Assembly: GCA_041675805.1 (NCBI GenBank)
Contig: JBAYTD010000001.1
Coordinates: 19,125 to 83,124, forward strand
Reading direction: 5' to 3'
DNA length: 64,000 nt
Origin: JANNWF01 sp041675805
Lineage (GTDB): Bacteria; Pseudomonadota; Gammaproteobacteria; Xanthomonadales; Xanthomonadaceae
In this document: piece by piece, positions 8,941 through 17,861 of the stretch
How the letters are laid out: every line of letters begins with the position of its first letter
Position numbering within the stretch: position 1 is the first letter of the stretch
Made by a program: the position numbers and the translations under genes
The notes under the pieces: generated by a model
The model's database searches: none
Told to the model about the DNA's origin: nothing
Seen by the model: only the letters and a program-made list of their open reading frames with translations

Positions 8941-9162
8941 CTAAAGGGCGTTCGGGGCGCAATCGGCCCATTGTCGGTACAGGTCGGGGCGGCGGTCGGC
9001 GCTGAGCAGTTGCCGGGTGAACGGTTCCGGCAGCAGCACCTGGTCGCAGTCGTAATCCGCAGCGACGCGGACGTAGTCCTCGACCTGCGCCGCAAAGGCA
9101 TCGAAACCGTCCGCCCGGCGCTGCGGATACTGCACGCAGGCGATGCGCACGCGTTCGCTCAT
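8941..9162 (-). pseudogene. Nitrilase / carbon-nitrogen hydrolase N-terminal fragment
   Basis: A 73-codon frame between aceF and lpdA. Its start (MSERVRIACVQYPQRRADGF) and middle (VADYDCDQVLLPEPFTRQLLS) resemble the first strand-helix unit of carbon-nitrogen hydrolases, including the early Glu of the Glu-Lys-Cys catalytic set. The frame stops at 8943, where a complete enzyme would need about 200 more residues; no Lys or Cys motif follows in any frame before lpdA. It keeps an ATG at 9162 and a GGGAGG ribosome-binding site, so it could still be translated as a short peptide. It may be a truncated remnant of a hydrolase, or a small protein that evolved from one. Confidence 0.5.
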
Positions 9163-9187
9163 CCGGTCGCCTCCCTCGCCTGCCCGG

Positions 9188-10531
9188 TCAGAGCAACAGG
9201 CGGCGGATGTCGGACAACTGCCGGGCGTAGAAGGCGGCAAAGCGCGCCGCCAGGGCACCGTCGATGACCCGGTGGTCGTAGGACAGCGACAGCGGCAGCA
9301 TCAGCCGCGGGGTAAATTCCTTGCCGTTCCAGACCGGCTGCATCGAGGAGCGGGAAACGCCGAGGATGGCCACTTCGGGCGCGTTGACGATCGGCGTGAA
9401 CGCCGTGCCGCCGATGCCGCCCAGCGAGCTGATCGAGAAACAGCCGCCGCTCATCTCGGCCGGGCCGAGTTTCTTGTCGCGCGCCTTTTTGCTGATCTCG
9501 GCCAGTTCCCCGGCCAGTTGCAGGAGGCCCTTGCGCTCGCAGTCGCGGATCACCGGCACCACCAGGCCGTCGGGCGTGTCCACCGCGATGCCGATGTGGA
9601 AATACTTTTTCAGCACCAGGTTCTCGCCGCTGTCGTCGAGCGAGGCGTTGAAGGTCGGGAACGCCTGCAAGGCCGCCACCGCCGCCTTGATCATGAACAC
9701 CAGCGGGGTGATCTTGACCTCCTTGTTCTCCTCGCCGAGCCGCTTGCGGAAGGCTTCCATCTCGGTGATGTCGGCCTGCTCGAACTGGGTGACGTGCGGG
9801 ATCATCGCCCAGTTGCGGGCGAGGTTGGCACCGGAGATCTTCTTGATCCGCGACAGCGGCTGCGTCTCCACCTCGCCGAAGCGGGCGAAGTCGACCTTCG
9901 GCCAGGGCAGCAGGTTGAGGCCGCCGCCGGCGCTGACGACCGGGACCGTGCCGCCGCCGGCCAGCGCCGATTTGACGAAGCGCTGCACGTCCTCCTTCAG
10001 GATGCGGCCGTTGCGGCCGGTGCCGGCAAGTTTGTCCAGGTCGACGCCCAACTCGCGCGCGAACAGGCGCACCGCCGGGCTGGCGTAGGCGACCTTGGCC
10101 GGGTCGACGCGGGCACTGTCGAAGCTGACCGGCGGCGACTGCGTGGCGGCCGGCGTCGATGCGGCCGGGGCGGGCGCGGATGTGGCAGGCGCGGGTGCGG
10201 CGGGTGTCGCTTCGGGTGCAGGCGCGGCAGGCACGGGCGCAGCGGCCACTGGCTCGGGCTCGGGCTCGGCGGTTTCCTCCACCGTCAGTCCGCCTTCCTG
10301 CTCGATCAGCGCCACCACGCTGCCTTCGGCGACGGTGTCGCCGAGCTTCACCTTCAACTCGCGGACGATGCCGGTGTACGGTGCCGGCACCTCCATCGTC
10401 GCCTTGTCCGACTCCAGCGTGACCAGGCCCTGATCGACCTTCACGCGATCACCCACGGCGACCAGGATCTCGATGACCGGAATGTCGGCGAAACCGCCGA
10501 TGTCGGGAACGCGGGCTTCCTTGACTGACAT
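9188..10531 (-). CDS. aceF: Pyruvate dehydrogenase E2, dihydrolipoamide acetyltransferase
   Basis: A 447-residue core enzyme of the pyruvate dehydrogenase complex that transfers the acetyl group from lipoamide to CoA. Domain order: one lipoyl domain (residues 1-80, lipoylated Lys in ESDKATMEV), an Ala/Pro/Glu linker, a peripheral subunit-binding domain (YASPAVRLFARELGV...GRNGRILKEDV), and the catalytic domain ending in SYDHRVIDGA with the active-site His and Asp. The ATG at 10531 has a GGAGGG ribosome-binding site immediately upstream. Its lipoyl domain is strikingly similar to that of the lpdA product (both begin with PDIGGFADIPVIE). The E1 gene aceE is not adjacent; the upstream region is non-coding. 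Confidence 0.95.
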   Translation of the reverse strand: MSVKEARVPDIGGFADIPVIEILVAVGDRVKVDQGLVTLESDKATMEVPAPYTGIVRELKVKLGDTVAEGSVVALIEQEGGLTVEETAEPEPEPVAAAPVPAAPAPEATPAAPAPATSAPAPAASTPAATQSPPVSFDSARVDPAKVAYASPAVRLFARELGVDLDKLAGTGRNGRILKEDVQRFVKSALAGGGTVPVVSAGGGLNLLPWPKVDFARFGEVETQPLSRIKKISGANLARNWAMIPHVTQFEQADITEMEAFRKRLGEENKEVKITPLVFMIKAAVAALQAFPTFNASLDDSGENLVLKKYFHIGIAVDTPDGLVVPVIRDCERKGLLQLAGELAEISKKARDKKLGPAEMSGGCFSISSLGGIGGTAFTPIVNAPEVAILGVSRSSMQPVWNGKEFTPRLMLPLSLSYDHRVIDGALAARFAAFYARQLSDIRRLLL

Positions 10532-10846
10532 GATCCCTCCCCAGGGCACGGCTTGGGCGAACTCGCCAAGCCCCTATTGTGGCGGCTTGTTCCCTTCCGC
10601 TGCCAGTGCGCGATGCGCCGGCGCATCGGTGTCCGCCCGCGGACAGGCGGACGCGGCGGACGGCGGGTCGGCGCGGACAGCCGGACACGGTGCCGCGCAT
10701 CGTCGGCGCAAAGCGCGTCACAACGCGGATTGTGCGGCGTCCTGCATGGTCGCAACGGTTGGCACGCGCGCTGCATCCTCGTCATCGAAGAGGTGCATCG
10801 CCGGCCAATCGGCATCGCGACAAACCCCCGCAGCAAGGAGCCCACC
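10532..10846. other. Non-coding region upstream of aceF
   Basis: 315 bases without a credible gene. It must hold the aceF promoter (minus strand) and that of the small plus-strand peptide. A hairpin at 10550-10572 (GGCTTGG / CCAAGCC with a bulged inner pair) would lie in the aceF leader RNA. I recognise no clear -35/-10 pair. Confidence 0.5.
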
Positions 10847-11065
10847 GTGAACGTCCGTCGATACCGCAACCCCGTCCGCCCGCTGTTCATCGCCCTGACG
10901 CTGGCCATCGGCGTCATCGCGGCGCTGCTGCCGGCCAACCCGCGCCAGCCGGTGGCGCTGGCCGAGACGGTGAAGGAGCGCGACGCGCTGACCGAAACGG
11001 CGGTGCGGATGCGCTGGCTGCTCACCGCGCCGCACGCCAGCAGCCGGCGCTGCTGCGGGCGTTGA
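10847..11065 (+). CDS. Small single-pass membrane peptide, unknown function
   Basis: A 72-codon frame from a GTG at 10847 with an AAGGAG box (10835-10840) six bases upstream, which is the main evidence that it is real. The N-terminus is basic (VNVRRYRNPVRP), followed by one hydrophobic helix (LFIALTLAIGVIAALL, about residues 12-28) and a charged region (ETVKERDALTET); the C-terminus is Ser/Arg/Cys-rich. It stands alone between divergent aceF and the convergent XRE gene. I recognise no family. The C-terminal part looks less protein-like than the N-terminal part. Confidence 0.45.
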   Translation: MNVRRYRNPVRPLFIALTLAIGVIAALLPANPRQPVALAETVKERDALTETAVRMRWLLTAPHASSRRCCGR

Positions 11066-11179
11066 TCGGATCGCGTGCTGACCTTTCCGCCCCGCGCTCA
11101 CTAGCCGTCGCGCCTGCCGCCGCCGAGGCAGGTCCGGCGCGACGGCGGGTGCGTCCGCACCGGGGCTGCGTTGCGGGCT

Positions 11180-11671
11180 TTATGCCAACGGCCGGCCAAG
11201 GCGCTTTTCGACTTGTTGCTTCTCCCACTTCTCGGCGCTGAATCTGACGACCTCGAAGGCTTGCAGGCCGTGAACCACGACGCCGATGCCCCAGCCGATG
11301 GAGGTGCCCAGAAAACGCATGTCCATGCCCCAGGCCAGCGCAAATACCGGCGTCAGAATGAGGTAGAGGGCAAGGTGCTGATAGAATTCCTTCAGCCCCT
11401 TGACGTACTGGATGGCATCCGCTTCTTCCGGATCCAGAGCAGGTGATTGACTCATGTCCGTTTCTCCAGGCTGAAATATCGAGCGGTCAAGCTCAAACAC
11501 GGCGGCGAGGGCATTTCGGGTTTCCAAGCTGACAGGGCGGCCGCGTTCGATGCGCTGAATGCTGCGCACGCTGAGGCCGGTCAGGCTGGCGAGATGCTCC
11601 TGGGTCCAGCCGCGCTGCAATCTCAATTTTCTGATGATCACCCTCGCCGCCTCGCTTGAAGTCGTCCGCAT
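11180..11671 (-). CDS. XRE-type regulator fused to a 2TM membrane domain
   Basis: A 163-residue protein starting at the ATG at 11671. Residues 8-65 are a Cro/C1-type helix-turn-helix (RGWTQEHLASLTGLSVRSIQRIERG). Residues 85-160 resemble the 2TM domain: a helix containing EFYQHLALYLILTPVFALAW, a second segment WGIGVVVHGLQAF, and the ending EKWEKQQVEKRL. The protein would therefore hold its DNA-binding domain at the inner membrane. The gene is monocistronic. Similar XRE-2TM proteins occur in many bacteria, but their target genes are mostly unknown and none can be read from this context. Confidence 0.8.
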   Translation of the reverse strand: MRTTSSEAARVIIRKLRLQRGWTQEHLASLTGLSVRSIQRIERGRPVSLETRNALAAVFELDRSIFQPGETDMSQSPALDPEEADAIQYVKGLKEFYQHLALYLILTPVFALAWGMDMRFLGTSIGWGIGVVVHGLQAFEVVRFSAEKWEKQQVEKRLGRPLA

Positions 11672-11868
11672 GATGCCCGGGGACTGCGCAAGCCTACCCG
11701 ACAGACAGCGGTCCGCGACCTGACATCGACCCGCCATCTACCCGACAGTGTCGTTCGGTCGCCAATGCCATGGCCGCGATCATCGGCTATCGGCTCGGCG
11801 GCCCACGATCCCGGCCGGTGCAACGGCACCATCGATTACTACGGTGATGGGCAGGAAGCCAAGGGCCG

Positions 11869-11952
11869 TAGGTTGGGGTGAGCCTGCGAACCCCAACGCC
11901 AATGCCTTTCGAATGCTGCGTCGTTGGGCTTCGCTGCGCTCACCCCAACCTA
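11869..11952. repeat. REP-like palindromic element with 15-bp terminal inverted repeats
   Basis: TAGGTTGGGGTGAGC (11869-11883) recurs as its exact reverse complement at 11938-11952, with an inner pair of AACCCCAAC and TTGGGCTTCGC-type sequence. This resembles a short non-autonomous repeat common in proteobacterial intergenic regions. It fills part of the 316-base gap between the XRE gene and the SPOR gene; the rest of that gap (11672-11868) shows nothing else. Confidence 0.65.
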
Positions 11953-11987
11953 TGCCTCGTCCTCGCCGAGGCGAGCGCGAACCGGCG

Positions 11988-12580
11988 TTACTGCGCCGGT
12001 TCGCGGATGGCGATGACCTGCTCGCCGTTGGCGGTCAGGGTCTGCCGCGCCGATTCCAGCGCCTGCAGGCTGTCGTAGGGGCCCAGGCGCACGCGGTGCC
12101 AGACGCCGCTGTCGGTGGTCACCATTTCGATGCGCGCCACCTGGCCGACCAGGGCCAGCTTGGCCTTCACCGCCTCGGCGTCGCGCGCCTCGCGGAACGC
12201 GCCGACCTGCAACGACAGCCGCTCGCCGGGCTTGGCCGGGGCCGGCTCCGGGGTGCTGCGGCTGGCGCGCAGCTCGGTGTCGGGGATCACCGTCTCGCGC
12301 TCGGCGAGCAGGGTGTAGAAGTCGTACTTGGGCTTGCGCGCCGGCACCGGCTCGGCCTTCTGCGCCACCGGCGGTTCCGGTTCCTTGGGTGCCTGCGCCG
12401 CCGGGTTGGGCCGTGGCAGCAGCTTGCCGCCGCCGAAGTCCTCGCGCAGCAGAAAGCCCAGCGCCAGCGCGACGCCGAGCAACAGGCCGACGACCAGGGC
12501 GATCAGCCAGGCCGGGAAGCCGCGGCCGGCCTGGCTGCCGGTGCGCCGGGCCTGCGATTTCTTGCCGCGCCGCGCCGCCA

Positions 12581-12581
<1 letters not shown>
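11988..12581 (-). CDS. SPOR-domain cell-envelope protein
   Basis: A 197-residue bitopic membrane protein. A short basic N-terminus (AARRGKKSQARR) precedes one transmembrane helix (about 24-46), then a Pro-rich periplasmic linker, then a SPOR domain from about residue 120 (LSLQVGAFREARDAEAVKAKL...RVRLGPYDSLQALESARQ). SPOR domains bind denuded peptidoglycan glycan strands at the division septum. The ATG at 12581 shares its A with the argS stop codon (TGATG), so translation is coupled to argS. FtsN is the best-known member and has the same layout, and an argS-ftsN-like arrangement is seen in other gammaproteobacteria, but sequence alone does not prove this is FtsN. Confidence 0.8.
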
Positions 12582-14341
<1,760 letters not shown>

Positions 14342-14439
14342 GGGAAACGGTCCGGAATCGGGACGGAAGCGGCGAATTGTATCGCGTTGCAGCATGGCCG
14401 GCCGAAACGCTCCCGGTATGGCGTCGGGCCCGGGCGACG

Positions 14440-14468
14440 GTGTCATCGGCCAGTAACGCGGCGGTCAT
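14440..14468 (+). promoter_or_regulatory. Pho-box-like repeats upstream of the beta-helix-linked TonB receptor
   Basis: Three 7-base units spaced exactly 11 bases apart: GTGTCAT (14440-14446), CAGTAAC (14451-14457) and CGGTCAT (14462-14468), against the PhoB consensus CTGTCAT/C. Units 1 and 3 match at 6 of 7 positions, the middle one at 5. The spacers are GC-rich, unlike the AT-rich spacers of E. coli boxes. The site is 85 bases before the ATG at 14553. Confidence 0.35.
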
Positions 14469-14552
14469 ACGCTGCCGTCCTTTCTCACTTCAGGTCGGGC
14501 GCGCGAACTGACGGAAGGCCGTCGTCCGCCGTGTCCGCCGTGGACTTTCGCC

Positions 14553-17500
14553 ATGACCCATCCCCGCAAAGCGACGCTGGCGCTGGCCGTCGGTGCCCTG
14601 TTGGCTGCCGGTTTCGCCGACGCCGGACCGGCGGTTCTCGATGTGTACGTATTCGACGGCGCGACGCCCTTGGCCGATGTCGAACTCACCCTCGATGGCG
14701 ACGATGCCGTCGTCACCGGCGACCAGGGCGGTGCCCGGCTGACGCCGCAGGCCGGCGTTCGACGTTTACTCGCCACCCGCGGCGAGCAGGTGCTGCTGGA
14801 CCTGCCGCTGACCCTGGCCGACGACGAGCAGGTGCAGGTATCGGTGGCGCTGAACGGTGAACGCGCGCCGATCTATCGGCTGGTCAGCTCGCTGTCCGGC
14901 GAGCAGACCGTCGATCTGGCGCAGACCGATTCCGCCACCATCGCCGGCGAAGTGGTCGATGCCGACGGCAGGCCGGTCGTCAATGCCGAGGTGATCGTCA
15001 ACGGCGTCAGCGTGCGTACCGACGCCCAGGGCCGCTATCGCCTGAGCACGCGGCCGGGCCGCTACGCCCTGCTGGTCGTCGCGCCGGGCCATGACACCCT
15101 GTCGCGGCCCAACGTGCTGCTGCAACACGGCGAGCAGGATGGCCCGCGGATCATGCTCTCCACCACCCGCACCGGCGGCGCGGAAGGCGACACCCAGGCC
15201 AGCGTGCTGGAAGGCGTGTCGGTGGAAGCGGAGATCAAGGAAGACGCCGGCGGCCAGTACGAGATGGGCCGCGAGCGCCGCGAGGCGATCCAGGTGCAGG
15301 ACATGCTGTCGGCCGAACAGATGTCGCGCGCCGGTGATTCCGACGCCGCCTCGGCGCTCAAGCGGGTCACCGGCCTGACCCTGGTCGGCGGCCAGTTCGT
15401 CTACGTTCGCGGTCTCGGCGAGCGCTATTCCAGCACCCTGCTCAACGGTGCCGGCGTGCCCAGCCCGGACCCGACCCGCCGCGTCGTGCCGCTGGACATG
15501 TTTCCCTCCGGCCTGATCGAGAGCATCGCCATCCAGAAGGCCTACACGCCGGACATGCCGGGCGAGTTCGGCGGCGGCACGGTGGCGCTGCGCACCCTGT
15601 CGGTGCCCGAGGAGTTCAACGCCAAGGTCTCGCTCGGTGCCGGCTGGCGTCAGCACACCACCGGCAGCGACATGCTGACCTACGACGGCGGCGGTCGCGA
15701 CTGGACCGGCCGCGACGACGGCACGCGCGATCTGTCGCCGGACATCCTCGCCACCATCGCCGATGGCCGCGAACTGCGCCGCGGCACCATCTTCCGCCCC
15801 GGCTACAGCGTCGAGGAACTGGCCGCGCTCGGCCGCACGCTGGAGGCGACCTACGAGGTGCGGCGCAAGGACGCGCCGTTCGACGGCAGCTTCGGACTGG
15901 AACTGGGCAACGGCTTCGAAACCGGCTTCGGCCGGATCGGCTTCCAGGCCGCCGTCGATTACGGCCACGGCACGGAAAGCCGGCAGGAAGAACTGCGCTA
16001 TTTCGTCACCGACGCCCAAGGCATCCGGCCGCTGAACGATTACGTCCGCGACCGCTCGGAAACCAGGATCGACTTCTCCGGCTTCCTGACCCTCGGCGCG
16101 CAGATCGGCGATGACCACCAGGTCGGTGCCAACCTGATCCTGCTGCGGCAGACCTCGGACACCACGCAGATCGACGAGGGCTTCAACGCCGATGTCGCCG
16201 GCGATTTGCGTTTCACCGAACTGCTGTGGGTGGAGCGCGAACTGTTCGCCACGCAGCTGTTCGGCAAGCACCATTTCCCGGCCCTGCGCGGGCTGGAACT
16301 GGATTGGCGTTACAGCGATTCCGACGCCAGCCGCGACGCCCCGGACCAGCGTCTGTACCGTTTCGATCCAAGCTCCACCTCGGCCCCCGGCTTCGTGTTC
16401 TCGCGCCGCTCCGACAGCAACACGCGGCGCTTCAGCCACCTGCAGGACGAGGTCGAGGACTACGGCTTCGACCTGCGCCTGCCGCTGGCCGGCGCGGACG
16501 GCCGCTGGGCCGGCAGCAAGCTGATCGCCGGCTACGCCATCACCGACAAGTCGCGCGAATCCAGCATCCGCCGCTTCCGCTTCACCGAGGACTCGCCGTT
16601 CACGCTCGGCAACGGCATCTACGCGCTGCCCTCGCTGGAAGACATCCTCGGCCACGACAACATCCGCCCGGGCGGCTTCTACCTGGTCGAGAACACCCGC
16701 GCCACCGATACCTACAGCGCCGCGCAGGAGATCGACGCCTGGTATCTGGGCACCAATCTGAGCTACGACGAGCGCCTGCGCCTGGCCCTCGGCGCGCGCC
16801 ACGAACGTTCGCGCCAGAGCGTGCTGACCTACGACCTGTTCAGCCCGGAAACACTGCCGATCCTGGCCAGCCTGGACGACAGCGACTGGCTGCCGGCGCT
16901 GTCCGCCAGTTGGACCTTCCGCGACAACCAGACCCTGCGCCTGGGCTACAGCCAGACGCTGTCGCGGCCGGACTTCAAGGAATTGTCCGAAGCGCCGTAC
17001 ACCGACCCGGAATCCGGCCGCGAGATCTACGGCAACTCCAAGCTGCAACGCGGCCTGATCGACAACTTCGACCTGCGCTGGGAAATCTGGCCCTCGCCGA
17101 TGGAGATGATTTCCATCGGCGTGTTCTACAAGGATTTCGAATCGCCGATCGAGCAGGTGATCCGTTCCGTGGTCGAGCGCACCTTCACCTTCAGCAACGC
17201 GCTGAGCGCGGAGAACTACGGCATCGAGCTGGAGGCGATGTTCTACCTCGACCGCCTCGGCGAGCGCTGGCAGCGGCTCGACTGGCTGCGCAACTTCAAC
17301 GTCGCCGCCAACTATGCCTGGATCGAATCCAGCATCGAGTTGACCGAGCAGGCGCAGCAGGTGCAGACCAATGCCGAGCGCGCCCTGCAGGGCCAGTCGC
17401 CCTACGTGTTCAACCTGCAACTGGGCTACGACAGCGAGGACGGCCTGCTCAACTGGAGCCTGCTCTACAACGTGTTCGGCGAGCGCATCAGCGGCGTCGG

Positions 17501-17705
17501 CGCGCTCGGCGCACCGGACATCCTCGAACAGCCGGTCGACCAGCTCGACTTCGTCCTGACCAAGCGCTTCGAGCACGGCTCGGCGCTGAAGCTGGGCCTG
17601 AAGAACCTGCTCGATCCGCGCGTCGAGGAAACCCAGGGCGGCCAGGTGCGTCGCGGCTTCCGTCGCGGGCGGCAGGTCAGCCTGAGCTGGGAATACGCGT
17701 TCTGA
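14553..17705 (+). CDS. TonB-dependent receptor with carboxypeptidase-regulatory-like domain
   Basis: A 1050-residue outer-membrane receptor. A signal peptide (about residues 1-24) is followed by two beta-sandwich segments; the second (about 130-205: TIAGEVVDADGRPVVNAEVIVNG...TDAQGRYRLSTRPGRYALLVVAPGH) is a carboxypeptidase-regulatory-like domain. The plug domain follows (DMLSAEQMSRAGDSDAASALKRVTGL...VRGLGERYSSTLLNGAGVPSPDPTRR), then a large barrel ending in the typical terminal aromatic strand (SLSWEYAF). The substrate cannot be read from the sequence. It is followed after 156 bases by a secreted beta-helix protein, and both carry Pho-box-like repeats, suggesting use in phosphate starvation. 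Confidence 0.9.
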   Translation: MTHPRKATLALAVGALLAAGFADAGPAVLDVYVFDGATPLADVELTLDGDDAVVTGDQGGARLTPQAGVRRLLATRGEQVLLDLPLTLADDEQVQVSVALNGERAPIYRLVSSLSGEQTVDLAQTDSATIAGEVVDADGRPVVNAEVIVNGVSVRTDAQGRYRLSTRPGRYALLVVAPGHDTLSRPNVLLQHGEQDGPRIMLSTTRTGGAEGDTQASVLEGVSVEAEIKEDAGGQYEMGRERREAIQVQDMLSAEQMSRAGDSDAASALKRVTGLTLVGGQFVYVRGLGERYSSTLLNGAGVPSPDPTRRVVPLDMFPSGLIESIAIQKAYTPDMPGEFGGGTVALRTLSVPEEFNAKVSLGAGWRQHTTGSDMLTYDGGGRDWTGRDDGTRDLSPDILATIADGRELRRGTIFRPGYSVEELAALGRTLEATYEVRRKDAPFDGSFGLELGNGFETGFGRIGFQAAVDYGHGTESRQEELRYFVTDAQGIRPLNDYVRDRSETRIDFSGFLTLGAQIGDDHQVGANLILLRQTSDTTQIDEGFNADVAGDLRFTELLWVERELFATQLFGKHHFPALRGLELDWRYSDSDASRDAPDQRLYRFDPSSTSAPGFVFSRRSDSNTRRFSHLQDEVEDYGFDLRLPLAGADGRWAGSKLIAGYAITDKSRESSIRRFRFTEDSPFTLGNGIYALPSLEDILGHDNIRPGGFYLVENTRATDTYSAAQEIDAWYLGTNLSYDERLRLALGARHERSRQSVLTYDLFSPETLPILASLDDSDWLPALSASWTFRDNQTLRLGYSQTLSRPDFKELSEAPYTDPESGREIYGNSKLQRGLIDNFDLRWEIWPSPMEMISIGVFYKDFESPIEQVIRSVVERTFTFSNALSAENYGIELEAMFYLDRLGERWQRLDWLRNFNVAANYAWIESSIELTEQAQQVQTNAERALQGQSPYVFNLQLGYDSEDGLLNWSLLYNVFGERISGVGALGAPDILEQPVDQLDFVLTKRFEHGSALKLGLKNLLDPRVEETQGGQVRRGFRRGRQVSLSWEYAF

Positions 17706-17721
17706 CCGCGTTGACGCGGCA

Positions 17722-17766
17722 CTGTCTTGCAAACGCCATCGCGCTGTCATGAAGGGCCACTAAGGT
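17722..17766 (+). promoter_or_regulatory. Pho-box-like repeats and -10 candidate before the beta-helix gene
   Basis: Units CTGTCTT (17722-17728), ACGCCAT (17733-17739) and CTGTCAT (17744-17750) are phased at 11 bases; the last is a perfect PhoB half-site. Exactly 10 bases later comes TAAGGT (17761-17766), the -10 distance seen at E. coli PhoB promoters. The start codon is at 17862. Confidence 0.4.
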
Positions 17767-17861
17767 TCGACGCTCGCGCTGCCGGTCCCCGACGCATCGG
17801 AGCTGGCAAGGCCAATCCATCGGCTCGCCGATCTCTCCGCCCCGGTTCAAAGGAATCCCCC

